Source of the DNA: Microbulbifer sp. THAF38
GTDB lineage: Bacteria; Pseudomonadota; Gammaproteobacteria; Pseudomonadales; Cellvibrionaceae
Length of the DNA stretch: 64,000 nt
Direction: 5' to 3'
Assembly (NCBI RefSeq): GCF_009363535.1
Contig: NZ_CP045369.1
Location: 2,367,001-2,431,000 of the forward strand
Under the pieces are notes generated by a model. The model did not search any database. It was not told where the DNA came from and worked only from the letters and a program-made list of their open reading frames with translations. The number at the start of each line of letters is the position of its first letter. Positions within the stretch are counted from its first letter, which is position 1. This document shows, one piece after another, positions 35,744 to 44,785 of this stretch. Both the position numbers and the translations under genes were made by a program.

Positions 35744-35916
35744 AAGTATGTTGAGAGTCAGGGAAGGCGTGTTATTTGACTTTTATCCCGAAGCGCTCAA
35801 CAGAGCGATGTATCCGATGTCTTATTTTGTGCATGTTTTTCACGGCCGCTGCACTCCCATTATTGCGCTTAAAATATACAAAATAAATCGCACTATATTG
35901 CGGCATTGGATTCGTC

Positions 35917-36204
35917 ATGACCAAATTTATTGAAACCTATAATCACCAGAATCGGATAGGCGTAATGATAGAGTTCGCCTGCTCGGATGCTTGGGCTTTC
36001 GAAACCGATGAATTTCGTGAATTTTCTCGCGATATCGCTTTACATATTGCAGCAAATGGTGAACTTCAAGAACCTTTGGTTACACAGCTATTCTTGAAAG
36101 AGCCATCTGAAACGGTGGGACACCAGTTTAAATTGATCTCAAATAAGCTAGGTGTAAAAATCACCATAGCCAAGTATGAGTATTATGGTGCCTCAAAAAT
36201 CTAA
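35917..36204 (+). CDS. Miniature EF-Ts-like protein
   Basis: 95 residues. HQNRIGVMIEFAC and FSRDIALHIAANGE match the EF-Ts core segment around 'ARIGVLV...KHIAMHVAA'. EPLVTQLFLKEPSETVGHQFKLISNKLG matches the later EF-Ts segment 'GQPFVMEPSKTVGQLL'. The N-terminal UBA domain, first core subdomain and coiled-coil are missing, so this is a stand-alone C-terminal half of the core. True EF-Ts (tsf) is ~280 residues and normally follows rpsB, which is not here. It may modulate EF-Tu or be a domain relic. ATG at 35917, weak SD. Confidence 0.7.
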   Translation: MTKFIETYNHQNRIGVMIEFACSDAWAFETDEFREFSRDIALHIAANGELQEPLVTQLFLKEPSETVGHQFKLISNKLGVKITIAKYEYYGASKI

Positions 36205-36350
36205 CAGGTACATGTTGTCACCGCAAAAAGAGCAGCTAGAACCGACACTTCGGCCCCATATATAGAAGTTAATACTATGGATTTAAACTGGAACCCATTT
36301 CTTGATTAGAGCCAACGCTGTATTCCAGTTATAGCTTAACAAACTGCCAA

Positions 36351-36689
36351 ATGAGTCAGATAACTAAGCATAAGAAAATAGGGGTAATACTTGGCTCAAT
36401 AGCGTTGGCATTAGCTATATTGGCCTTCATTCTCGGATCCGCACCATTTACCCCAGCATTAGCTCTGCTCTTTATCGCTGCTCCACTGGCCTTGATCGCA
36501 ATTCTGCTAAGAGCATCGCGCTTGGCGATCGTTACCTTGTATTTTTCATTGGTAGCATGGAATGTAGTACCACTAGCTAGAGTATTAGCTATTAGGATTG
36601 ATCATCTTCTCGTTATTATGGGTTTATTTGGATTCTTGTTGTCAGCCATATTGTTTTTTAGTTATCTGCGAGCGAACAGTACTGCTTAA
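36351..36689 (+). CDS. Small four-helix membrane protein
   Basis: 112 residues, not recognised. Four hydrophobic stretches (about 10-30, 32-53, 57-76 and 85-105) with short loops fit a four-helix inner-membrane protein. No clear SD. GCTTAACAA occurs both 17 bases before the ATG (36334) and overlapping the stop codon (36684), a cassette-like bracketing. Confidence 0.55.
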   Translation: MSQITKHKKIGVILGSIALALAILAFILGSAPFTPALALLFIAAPLALIAILLRASRLAIVTLYFSLVAWNVVPLARVLAIRIDHLLVIMGLFGFLLSAILFFSYLRANSTA

Positions 36690-36852
36690 CAAGTGACTGT
36701 GGTTTTTCACCTTCGCTACTAAAAGCATTAGAATGAGCGAGGCCTTAACTTCTATAGACAAAAACTCAAGTCGCCACCATAGTCAGGTCCCTTTTAGTGG
36801 TATAGGCTGGGAAAGTAAAAACTGTTGTGGTCAAGTCTAACCGGACACCTCT

Positions 36853-37644
36853 TTAAGCACATTTTTCAAATTCGATAGGGGTTATATACTCCAGTGATGA
36901 ATGTATCCTGCGTGAGTTGTAATAAGCAATATAGGCCCTCACATCGGCTATCGCATCTTCCCTTGCCGGATAGATATTTCCCGTCAGCCATTCTCGTTTT
37001 AGGCTGCTAAAAAAGCGTTCAGTGGGTGCATTGTCCCAACAATTTCCCTTGCGGCTCATTGAGCACACCATACCATGCTGTTTCAACAGCGCTTGGTAGG
37101 TATGGCTGGCATACTGACTGCCTCGATCAGAGTGGTGTAGAAGACCCTTTGGCGGTGTACGCAAATTAACAGCCATCATCAATGCACGACTTACCAGGGC
37201 CGTTTCCATCTGGCGATCTAGATGCCAACCAACAATCCTGCGTGAATAGAGATCAATCACTACCGCCAAGTACAGCCAGCCCTGTGCAGTCCAGATGTAC
37301 GTGATATCAGTAGTCCAAACTTGATTTATAACACTCGGTGAGAACTCCCTATTCAAAAGGTTTTCCGCGGTAGGTAGTTGGTGTTTGCTGTCTGTCGTCA
37401 GTGTAAATCGCTTCTTGCGTTTTACTCTCAAACCTAGCTTTTTCATTAGCTTGCGGACACGATAGCGACCAATTTTAAAGCCTTCTTTACGTAACAGTTT
37501 CATTAACCGACGGCTTCCGAGACTCTGTCGAGATTCAGAAAATAAGGCCTTCAAACGATGGCATAGATTCCATGTCTGGCTATCTATTGAGCTATTACTA
37601 CGCTGATACCACCCGTAATAGCTACTCTTATTTACCTGCATCAC
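36853..37644 (-). CDS. IS3-family transposase OrfB (DDE integrase domain)
   Basis: 263 residues from the first internal ATG. The natural product is an OrfAB fusion, because the orfB frame continues upstream (RNEVKYNFIKEQQGSFPVRTLCRVMQ region) to the slippery site. HTH_21 region, then the rve catalytic core with Asp in VWTTDITYI, Asp in HHSDRGSQYAS and Glu in NAPTERFFSSLKREW. Catalyses cut-and-copy transposition. Confidence 0.93.
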   Translation of the reverse strand: MMQVNKSSYYGWYQRSNSSIDSQTWNLCHRLKALFSESRQSLGSRRLMKLLRKEGFKIGRYRVRKLMKKLGLRVKRKKRFTLTTDSKHQLPTAENLLNREFSPSVINQVWTTDITYIWTAQGWLYLAVVIDLYSRRIVGWHLDRQMETALVSRALMMAVNLRTPPKGLLHHSDRGSQYASHTYQALLKQHGMVCSMSRKGNCWDNAPTERFFSSLKREWLTGNIYPAREDAIADVRAYIAYYNSRRIHSSLEYITPIEFEKCA

Positions 37645-37700
37645 TCGGCAGAGTGTCCTAACTGGAAAGCTGCCTTGCTGTTCTTTAATAAAGTTGTACT

Positions 37701-37991
37701 TTACTTCATTTCTTTCGCAAAGAAGGCGCTGGTCTTTTTTAGGATTTCTTTCTCCATCCGCAACTGCTTGTTTTCGCGTCGTAACCGGTCCAATTCTGCG
37801 CGCTCGCCGACATCCAGCCTTTCTCCGCTCTCTTCCTGCTTCAGCTCTTTTATCCAGCGTCGCAGATTGTTGGCAGTGGTTCCTACAGCCTCTGCGGCCT
37901 TAGAGATAGAATACCCCTGCTCAGAGACCAGGGCTACGGCGTCTTTCTTGAACTCCGGCTTGAATTGCCGGCGTGTACCTTTCGTTGTCAT
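37701..37991 (-). CDS. IS3-family transposase OrfA
   Basis: 96 residues. HTH_Tnp_1 domain (FKPEFKKDAVALVSEQGYSISKAAEAVGTTANNLRRWIKE, residues ~11-50) and a leucine-zipper-like coiled coil (LDRLRRENKQLRMEKEILKK). The frame ends just after the slippery site, as expected for the repressor/DNA-binding half. Confidence 0.93.
   Translation of the reverse strand: MTTKGTRRQFKPEFKKDAVALVSEQGYSISKAAEAVGTTANNLRRWIKELKQEESGERLDVGERAELDRLRRENKQLRMEKEILKKTSAFFAKEMK
37734..37740 (-). promoter_or_regulatory. Programmed -1 frameshift site AAAAAAG in IS3 transposase
   Basis: On the minus strand CTA AAA AAG near the end of orfA forms the A6G heptamer. Slipping back one base leads directly into the open orfB frame (KKDQRLLCERNEVKYNF). 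Confidence 0.8.
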
Positions 37992-38197
37992 ACATCACCT
38001 CGCTTGGTGTTTTTACCATCTTAGCGAAGTGTCCGGAAGTATTAGACCACTACAAACCTGCCGTATCTTCGATTTTTTCTAAATGCATTCGGCACCTAGA
38101 AACAGAGTCTCCTGCCCAAAGTTTTTATTGATTCGCTCCATCGCCCGCATAGTCTCCGCTGCCCTGATGAGACTCAAAGCTGTAAACAGAAACTCTC

Positions 38198-39361
38198 TCA
38201 AGGAAGATTGTCCAGGAAAAAGTCCCGCATATTCTCCCCCATGACTTTGCGGATCTCCTGCTCTGTAAATCCTTGCCTCAACATTTCAGTGGTTAATACA
38301 TTCAGGTCCCCAACATCAAATGAAACTTCAACGCTGCCATCATAATCCGATCCAAGGGCAACATGATCAACTCCCAGCAGATCTATGGCATAACGAAGTG
38401 TTTTGGCAATATTGCCTGGGCTGTTATCGCATACTGCTCCCGTCCAAAAGCCGATGCCTATCAACCCGCCCCGCTCAGCGATTTCTTGCATCAAGTCATC
38501 GCTTATATTGCGCGGTGAGTTACAGCTGCCTTTTAACCCTGTATGGGAAACGATTAAAGGGCGTTCACTCAGTATCAACACATCCTTCACTACAGACTCA
38601 GAGGAGTGAGCAACATCAATAATCATGGAGCGGCGATCCATCTCCTGAACGGCAGCGCGACCAAACGCCGTCAAGCCTGCTCCATTTTGCCCATGCAATG
38701 AACCACCCAACTCATTATCAAAAAAGTGTTGCAGCCCCATCACCCGAAAACCAGCATCATATAAGCGTTCAATGTTAGACAAATCACCTTCCAGTGGATG
38801 GGCTCCTTCAATACCAAGAATTGCCGCAAGAGTATTAGCTCCCTGCTCCCTCCCCTTAAGAACCTGACGCAGATCTTCAGCGGTATAAACAACATGGAAC
38901 TGTTCAGGCGCGGATCTTTGTAAAGCACTTACCCGCTCGGAGTGGTAAAGGGCTCTCTCAAGCAGACTATCCCAGGTTCTAGGCGGCCACCCCTGCGCAA
39001 CCGCAAGCAGGGTAATATTATCCCGAGCATCTGCAGAGTTTTCGCTATAGTTCTGGTCCTGGGGAGACTTGGTGACTGAAGTAAAAACCTGCATCCCAAG
39101 ATTACCCCGTTGGGCCCTAGGCAGGTCCAGATGACCATAATCAGCCTCCTTTGATAGGTCACGAGCCCAGAGGAAACTATCCGCATGCAAATCACCAATA
39201 ACAAGTGAACTATGCAATGCCTTGGCTTGCTCTGAAACCACAAGGGAACCACCTGAGGCCACCTTGTTTAATTTTTGCTCAACCCCTGGAATCAAAAACC
39301 ATTTCCAGCTTGCGAACAATACCAGTGCCAGTGTTGTCAAACTTAAAAACCACTTCTTCAT
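38198..39361 (-). CDS. Membrane dipeptidase (M19 family)
   Basis: 387 residues. N-terminal membrane anchor or signal (FLSLTTLALVLFASWKWFLIPG), then the amidohydrolase-fold M19 domain. Metal ligands seen: His/Asp in GDLHADSFL, bridging Glu in GIEGAHPLEGD, His in IDVAHSS and IVSHTG, and Asp in LGSDYDG. Hydrolyses dipeptides, probably at the periplasmic face. Monocistronic, near the IS element. Confidence 0.92.
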   Translation of the reverse strand: MKKWFLSLTTLALVLFASWKWFLIPGVEQKLNKVASGGSLVVSEQAKALHSSLVIGDLHADSFLWARDLSKEADYGHLDLPRAQRGNLGMQVFTSVTKSPQDQNYSENSADARDNITLLAVAQGWPPRTWDSLLERALYHSERVSALQRSAPEQFHVVYTAEDLRQVLKGREQGANTLAAILGIEGAHPLEGDLSNIERLYDAGFRVMGLQHFFDNELGGSLHGQNGAGLTAFGRAAVQEMDRRSMIIDVAHSSESVVKDVLILSERPLIVSHTGLKGSCNSPRNISDDLMQEIAERGGLIGIGFWTGAVCDNSPGNIAKTLRYAIDLLGVDHVALGSDYDGSVEVSFDVGDLNVLTTEMLRQGFTEQEIRKVMGENMRDFFLDNLP

Positions 39362-39548
39362 TATGATTTCCAGATATCAGTAGTGATGCCCAATGTTGTG
39401 GTTATAACCGATAAAGTCGTGGTATGTCAGGAGCTATGTAGAGTAATAAATGATCAACTGGCAATATACGCCCAAGATGATCAAAATATATTCACCCAGC
39501 CAACTTAACCGGTGAATAAACAAGTGGATAGAGGATTAGGGAATCACA

Positions 39549-40028
39549 GTGGAAAAAAACTACCGACTCACACTATTGCTATTGATTGCAATGCTCTTTA
39601 GCGTTAGCGGCTGTGCGACACTCTCACCAAATTTTCAAAAACCCGAGGTGGAAGTTATTGCGGTACAACCCCTGCCAGCAAAGGCCGGCAACAACCTGAG
39701 GTTCCGAATTCACCTTAGGGTTTTCAATCCCAATAATAGCGAGCTGGCTCTTTCGGGTCTTTTCTATACCCTGCGGCTCGGTGGGCATAAAGTATTAACC
39801 GGCACGTCAAACAATCTTATGCCTATTGCTCCCTATGGTCAGGACGACATTGCGGTGGATGCAACAGCCAGCTTGGTAGGCTCTATCTTTGCAGCAGTTG
39901 ACCTCATTAACCTGAACCAAGACTCCATCCCTTATGAACTGGAAGCAAAGATCGGCTTAAGCAAGTCACTACTCCCCTCGATCAAAGTAAATAGAAGTGG
40001 GGTCATTAGCCTGAACCAGTATCAGTGA
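39549..40028 (+). CDS. LEA14-like (LEA_2/WHy domain) lipoprotein
   Basis: 159 residues from a GTG with AGGGA seven bases upstream. Lipoprotein signal LLLLIAMLFSVSGC (lipobox SVSGC), then one LEA type 2 beta-sandwich: PEVEVIAVQPLPAKAGNNLRFRIHLRVFNPNNSELALSGLFYTLRLGG (residues ~33-80). Bacterial members are periplasmic lipoproteins linked to stress or desiccation tolerance; the exact role is not known. Confidence 0.85.
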   Translation: MEKNYRLTLLLLIAMLFSVSGCATLSPNFQKPEVEVIAVQPLPAKAGNNLRFRIHLRVFNPNNSELALSGLFYTLRLGGHKVLTGTSNNLMPIAPYGQDDIAVDATASLVGSIFAAVDLINLNQDSIPYELEAKIGLSKSLLPSIKVNRSGVISLNQYQ

Positions 40029-40106
40029 ACCTTCTACAAAATTTACCAGCAACCTCATGACGTCATCGGCACTAGGTTGGTTACTATTTTTTAAGGAAAT
40101 AATGCG

Positions 40107-40130
40107 AAGGTGGGAATCTACCCACCCATT
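40107..40130. terminator. Hairpin between convergent LEA14 and lpxR-like genes
   Basis: 6-bp GC-rich stem GGTGGG/CCCACC with a 6-base loop and outer ATGC/GCAT pairing. T-richness is modest on both sides. Confidence 0.45.
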
Positions 40131-40140
40131 TGCATAAGAC

Positions 40141-41097
40141 TCAAATTTGCTTGGTGAGAATCACAGACATTACAAAGTTGCCCATAGGTGCTCCATTATG
40201 GCTCAGGAAACCTTCATCTGGGAGCCTCTGGGAGACATAGAGCTTTGTGTTATACCTAATATCAAAACCAAACTCATAAGTCCCACGGCCAAAGAAAACA
40301 CCAAGGTTTGTTAGTGTCACCTCTCTCTCTGGAGTCACACCATAACTGAAGATTTTTGTCCCACTTTTTACCTTTGAGTTACCTTCCATCAATACATTTC
40401 TTTGGACGGTTTTATGTTCCAGTCCAGCCTTTAAATACCAATATCGCTCTCTTTCCGAAAATAAAGACACTGCACGGAAAGTCGGCAAGAAGCTACCGAA
40501 GAACAGGTGAACCCCAGCACCATAATCCCTTACGATGTTACCTGTTTTCCACCGAAGGTATGGGACTAACCGGTAGCTTGTTCCACCCAGACTTCCCTGT
40601 AGTAGACGGTAACCCATCTTCAGCTCTGGCATCAGGCCCCACTCATTGAAAACCTGTGAACCCCATCCATCAGGTGGCGACGATGAGACCATCCAATGCA
40701 TTAACTTCTGAGTTTCTCGAGCACCTGCCCTAGGGCCAACGGTTCCAGCATCGAGAGTAAAATCGATCAACCATTGATCAGATAACAGGTATTTGTAGTT
40801 GACACCAAGATAGGTCCACCCCGCATAAGGGTGTTCATTATGGATAGGTTCTGATCTGCCAAGGTGATCTGGAGTGTAAATCTCCTGACCAAACCGAAAG
40901 GTGTAAGGTTTAGCAACAGGACTCCAACGAATAAAGATGCCACCGGTATAGTCCCGATCCGTCTGGAAAGGAGCATCATTTTCCAACTCAATCTGCAACT
41001 TACCTCTTGGAAGTTCATCCGCGTGAAGTGCAAAGTGATAACAGAGGATTGATAGCCCAATAGTCAAAATGGAGCGTGTTTTTAATATGCACTTCAC
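40141..41097 (-). CDS. LpxR-like lipid A 3'-O-deacylase
   Basis: 318 residues with a signal peptide (MKCILKTRSILTIGLSILCYHFALHADE). Family features of LpxR (DUF2219): LENDAPFQTDRDYTGGIFIRW, the HPYAGWTYLG motif, VGPRAGARETQKLMHW with the catalytic His, and GWGSQVFNEWG. LpxR is an outer-membrane barrel that removes the 3'-acyloxyacyl chain of lipid A. It is not in the same operon as the lipid A genes further on. Confidence 0.88.
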   Translation of the reverse strand: MKCILKTRSILTIGLSILCYHFALHADELPRGKLQIELENDAPFQTDRDYTGGIFIRWSPVAKPYTFRFGQEIYTPDHLGRSEPIHNEHPYAGWTYLGVNYKYLLSDQWLIDFTLDAGTVGPRAGARETQKLMHWMVSSSPPDGWGSQVFNEWGLMPELKMGYRLLQGSLGGTSYRLVPYLRWKTGNIVRDYGAGVHLFFGSFLPTFRAVSLFSERERYWYLKAGLEHKTVQRNVLMEGNSKVKSGTKIFSYGVTPEREVTLTNLGVFFGRGTYEFGFDIRYNTKLYVSQRLPDEGFLSHNGAPMGNFVMSVILTKQI

Positions 41098-41560
41098 CCT
41101 TAAGCTACCCCTTCCTATATTTAAAAGAATTTCGCCAGGTCAACACATGCGACTAATACGCCACCGCGCATAACATTCGGGGTCGGCTCTCCTTTAGAAC
41201 CCACCAAAGGATGCGCTGTGATCTCAATAACGAATGGCTTCACCCTTAAGTAGCCGCTATGTGAGCACCGAGCGGCTTTTCACACTCGCGATTGGAATAC
41301 CACTCAACCCAATCACCACCTACTAAGTAAAATTCGACACAGTGGAGCACTGGGGCAATTAAGCTCATCATGAAGAACCGTTAGCCCAGTTCATCACTGT
41401 AGAAGACAGATAAAGAGGAAAGGATGCTTCTAACGGCAGTTAAGAAATCTATGTGACAAACTCTTCACATCAGAGAATTTGCCATCCTATCAATGGTGAA
41501 AGAGGAAAAATAGAGAGGGGAAAGTGAAGGGGGAAGTAAAGGGGGAAATAAAGAGAGCAA
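41098..41560. other. Intergenic region lpxR-like / pgsA
   Basis: No ORF. A near-polypurine stretch at about 41495-41556 contains three tandem 12-base units of the type GGGGGAARTAAA (41517-41552). Confidence 0.5.
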
Positions 41561-41585
41561 CGCTCCGTGCAAATAGCACGGAGCG
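41561..41585 (-). terminator. Hairpin downstream of pgsA
   Basis: Perfect 10-bp stem CGCTCCGTGC/GCACGGAGCG with loop AAATA, 20 bases after the pgsA stop. On the minus strand it is followed by TTGCTCTCTTTATTT, an imperfect U-tract. Confidence 0.65.
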
Positions 41586-41604
41586 CCGGGAAGTCGTATT
41601 TTAA

Positions 41605-42171
41605 TTATGGCGACTTGTGGTTATCCGCCATTAAAACCGGCCAAGCCGCCCGCAGATACATCACCATAGTCCACAAAGTAAGCGCAGCGGCTATATACAG
41701 CAACAAGTAGCCCAGGCTTTCCATCACAGGGAAATCACGAACATCGAAAGCCAGTAATACGATAATGGCTGCCATTTGTGCCGTTGTTTTAATCTTACCG
41801 ACATAAGACACAGCAACACTACTGCGTTGCCCCAACTCAGCCATCCACTCACGCAAGCCCGATACCGCAATTTCACGGCAAATAATGATGGCTGCAGCCA
41901 CGGTAAACCAAGCACTCTTATGAAGACCCACTAGTAACACCAGCGCAGTAGCCACCATCAACTTGTCGGCAACAGGATCGAGAAAAGCACCAAAGGCCGT
42001 ACTCTGATTGAGTTTTCTTGCCAGATAGCCATCCAGCCAATCAGTGGCTGCAGCAGCGGCAAAGATGACCGCAGAAGCGATGTAGCTCCATTTGTAGGGT
42101 AAATAGAAAACCAAAACCAAGACAGGTATCAGTGCGACGCGAAGCAGTGTAAGTTGATTGGCGAGTGTCAT
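41605..42171 (-). CDS. pgsA: CDP-diacylglycerol-glycerol-3-phosphate phosphatidyltransferase
   Basis: 188 residues, multi-pass membrane enzyme. CDP-alcohol phosphotransferase motif [27 protein letters not shown] (residues ~43-69) is complete. Makes phosphatidylglycerophosphate, the first committed step to phosphatidylglycerol and cardiolipin. Third gene of uvrY-uvrC-pgsA, a conserved gammaproteobacterial order. Confidence 0.97.
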   Translation of the reverse strand: MTLANQLTLLRVALIPVLVLVFYLPYKWSYIASAVIFAAAAATDWLDGYLARKLNQSTAFGAFLDPVADKLMVATALVLLVGLHKSAWFTVAAAIIICREIAVSGLREWMAELGQRSSVAVSYVGKIKTTAQMAAIIVLLAFDVRDFPVMESLGYLLLYIAAALTLWTMVMYLRAAWPVLMADNHKSP

Positions 42172-42276
42172 GCTTTTCTCTATTCTTGCGGAAGGCGTAC
42201 GTTATCAAGCCATGAGGAAAATTGAAACGCTCATTGGGAAACCCGGAGAAAAATCCGCTGCCTTCGCCCTGCACTT

Positions 42277-44091
42277 TTATTCATGGTGAAGTGCCGAGTA
42301 TATATCCTGTGCGAGCTTACGACTGATCCCCTCTACGCTCGCGATCTCAGTTACTGTCGCCTTCTTGATTTCCTGCAACCCACCAAAATGGCGAAGCAGT
42401 GCGCGCCTGCGTGCTGGCCCCACCCCTGCAACCCCCTCCAGCGGAGACTCCCTACGCTTTTTGTCACGCCTTGCGCGGTGGCCGGTAATGGCGAACCTGT
42501 GTGCCTCATCTCTAATCTGTTGAATTAGGTGTAACGCAGGAGAATCGGCGGAGAGTACCAACTCTTTGTTACTGGAAACAATGTGCAAGGTTTCAAAGCC
42601 CGCTTTACGGGTGGTGCCCTTGGCCACTCCGATAATCTGAACGCCCACGACCCCAAGACCGTTAAGGGTGTCGACCGCCTGGCTAACCTGTCCCTTACCG
42701 CCGTCAATTAACAGGATATTGGGAAACTTACCTTCACCTCCCGACAGACGTGTGTAGCGGCGCTTAAGCGCCTGCCCCATTGCAGCGTAATCATCTCCAG
42801 CCTGAATACCTTCAATATTAAAACGACGGTAGTCTGACTTAACTGGGCCGCCAGTATCAAAAACGACACAAGAAGCAACAGTGGCCTCGCCAGAAGAGTG
42901 ACTGATATCGAAACATTCCAGGCGTTCAGGCAATTGCTCAAGACCAAGCACTTCTTGAAGTGTTTCAAAACGGCTGAACAACTTCTGCTGCGCCGCAGTG
43001 CGGCTACTCAAGTTTTGCTGAGCCGCCTGCTGAGCCATTTCCACCCAGGTTGCGCGCTTGCCCCGTAACTTATAGGTAACCGCAACTTCACGCCCCGCTT
43101 GAGCACTGAGGGCCTGTTGCAGCGGCACCAGATCCTCAATAGATTCCGATACTAGAATTTCGCGAGGGATTTCCCGTGGACTCCCCAGGTAAAATTGAGG
43201 GACAAAAGCCGAGAGTAATTCGGGATGGCTTAAACCCAAGCGTTCACTGGGAAAGTAGCTGCGACTGCCAAGAATTCTCCCCTGGCGGATAAAAAGTACA
43301 TGTACACAGCAGCTACCGCCCTCACTAGCGACACCATGGACATCTACATCCCCCGTATCCCCCTCCGCCACTTGGTGGGCCTGAAGGCGTCGCAGTGCGG
43401 ATATTTGATCTCTCAAGCGAGCGGCCTTTTCAAACTCCAGCGCCTTCGAGGCTTCATCCATCTGATCCGCTAGCTCGCGGACTATGTTGTCGCTCTTACC
43501 GGCAAGAAACATTTCTGCATGACGAACGTCCTGACGGTATTCTTCCGGGCTAATAAAGTCCACGCAGGGGGCCGTGCAGCGCTCAATCTGATATTGCAGG
43601 CAGGGTCTGGAACGGTTGCGGAAAACGCTGTCTTCACAGGAGCGAATACGAAAGGTCTTTTGCAAAAAGTTCAGGCTGTCGCGCACGGAGGAAGCATTGG
43701 GAAAAGGGCCAAAGTAGCGGCCTTTTTTCCGCTTTGCCCCACGATGCAGTGCGATACGAGGAAAGGTATCAACACTGGAAAGGAAGATGTAAGGATAACC
43801 CTTATCATCTTTCAGCATCACATTGTAAGGCGGTCGCTGGGACTTGATCAGGCTCTGTTCCAGCACCAGAGCCTCCGTTTCACTGCGGGTAACAGTTACC
43901 TCAATATTACAAATCTTCTGCACCAGCGCCATGGTCTTGGCGGTGAGCCCGGAACTTCGAAAATAACTTGTAAGCCGGTTGCGTAAATTCTTCGCCTTAC
44001 CCACATAGAGAATATGGTTATCGGCATCAAACATTTGATAGACGCCGGGCTTGCGGGTAACCGTAGAGAGAAAACGCTTGCTATCGAACAT
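42277..44091 (-). CDS. uvrC: Excinuclease ABC subunit C
   Basis: 604 residues. GIY-YIG nuclease at the N-terminus (KPGVYQMFDADNHILYVGKAKNLRNRL), a Cys-rich segment (CLQYQIERCTAPC), UVR motif (~205-240), the RNase H-like 5' nuclease domain (ECFDISHSSGEATVASCVVF, LLIDGGKGQV) and C-terminal tandem HhH (LEGVAGVGPARRRALLRHFG). Makes both incisions in nucleotide excision repair with UvrB. 40 bases downstream of uvrY. Confidence 0.98.
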   Translation of the reverse strand: MFDSKRFLSTVTRKPGVYQMFDADNHILYVGKAKNLRNRLTSYFRSSGLTAKTMALVQKICNIEVTVTRSETEALVLEQSLIKSQRPPYNVMLKDDKGYPYIFLSSVDTFPRIALHRGAKRKKGRYFGPFPNASSVRDSLNFLQKTFRIRSCEDSVFRNRSRPCLQYQIERCTAPCVDFISPEEYRQDVRHAEMFLAGKSDNIVRELADQMDEASKALEFEKAARLRDQISALRRLQAHQVAEGDTGDVDVHGVASEGGSCCVHVLFIRQGRILGSRSYFPSERLGLSHPELLSAFVPQFYLGSPREIPREILVSESIEDLVPLQQALSAQAGREVAVTYKLRGKRATWVEMAQQAAQQNLSSRTAAQQKLFSRFETLQEVLGLEQLPERLECFDISHSSGEATVASCVVFDTGGPVKSDYRRFNIEGIQAGDDYAAMGQALKRRYTRLSGGEGKFPNILLIDGGKGQVSQAVDTLNGLGVVGVQIIGVAKGTTRKAGFETLHIVSSNKELVLSADSPALHLIQQIRDEAHRFAITGHRARRDKKRRESPLEGVAGVGPARRRALLRHFGGLQEIKKATVTEIASVEGISRKLAQDIYSALHHE

Positions 44092-44131
44092 CTGACAACC
44101 GGTCTTGCAATTTCAGTGAACACACCGATCT

Positions 44132-44785
44132 TTAGAGTGCCGCTTCGGGGTCGAGTATTTGGTATTTGACGGCGAGCAGGGTCAGCTCCACATCACTATT
44201 AATATTCAGCTTCTCAAAAATCCGATAACGATAGCTATTGACAGTTTTTGGGCTAACCGAAAGCGACTTGGCTATCTCAGCGACTTTTGAACCATTCACA
44301 ATCATATCGGCGGTTTGCAATTCGCGCTTGGAAAGTTTTTCAAAGGGAGAAAGGCTGTCCGACTGACCAGAGACATTGCGCAGAGCCATTTTAGTGGCCA
44401 TGGAGTTGCTGATAAAAACCCCACCGTTCATGACGGTGTGGATTGCACGCACCATTTCTTCGAGGTCAGCGCCCTTAGTTACGTAGCCCATAGCACCGGC
44501 CTGCATAAGGCGACCGGGAAACAGATCGTCATCCAGCGCACTAACAGCAACCACTTTCACTTGCGGGCAGCGGTTAAGCAGCTTTCGAGTAGCCTCCAAA
44601 CCACCCATCCCAGGCATTTTTACATCCATCAGGATGACATCGACCGCAGCCTCGCGCACGAATTCCAGCGCTTCTTCGCCACAATTCGCCTCGCCAACAA
44701 CTTCTATATCCTCGACGTCACTTAACATGCGCGAAATCCCCATTCGCACAAGATCGTGATCATCCACCACTAAGACTTTGATCAA
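44132..44785 (-). CDS. uvrY: Response regulator UvrY/GacA
   Basis: 217 residues. REC domain with DDHD acidic pair, phospho-acceptor Asp54 in VILMDVKMPGMGG and Lys in YVTKGAD, then a LuxR-type HTH (LSKRELQTADMIVNGSKVAEIAKSLSVSPKTVNSYRYRI, residues ~150-190). In the family it is activated by GacS/BarA and drives csrB-type sRNAs. The cognate kinase is not adjacent; the degenerate hybrid kinase at 2-4 kb is not an obvious candidate. Confidence 0.96.
   Translation of the reverse strand: MIKVLVVDDHDLVRMGISRMLSDVEDIEVVGEANCGEEALEFVREAAVDVILMDVKMPGMGGLEATRKLLNRCPQVKVVAVSALDDDLFPGRLMQAGAMGYVTKGADLEEMVRAIHTVMNGGVFISNSMATKMALRNVSGQSDSLSPFEKLSKRELQTADMIVNGSKVAEIAKSLSVSPKTVNSYRYRIFEKLNINSDVELTLLAVKYQILDPEAAL

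Larger units (their letters stand above)
36828..38049 (-). mobile_element. IS3-family insertion sequence
   Basis: About 1.22 kb with imperfect terminal inverted repeats starting TGGTC and sharing CCGGACAC (left end near 36828, right end near 38049). Contains orfA and orfB with a frameshift signal. Both frames and the DDE residues are intact, so it may be active. No target-site duplication was evident, so the exact ends are uncertain by a few bases. Confidence 0.88.

Noticed and set aside
36820..38056. Target-site duplication of the IS3 element
   Set aside because: No matching short repeats directly outside the terminal repeats could be found by eye.
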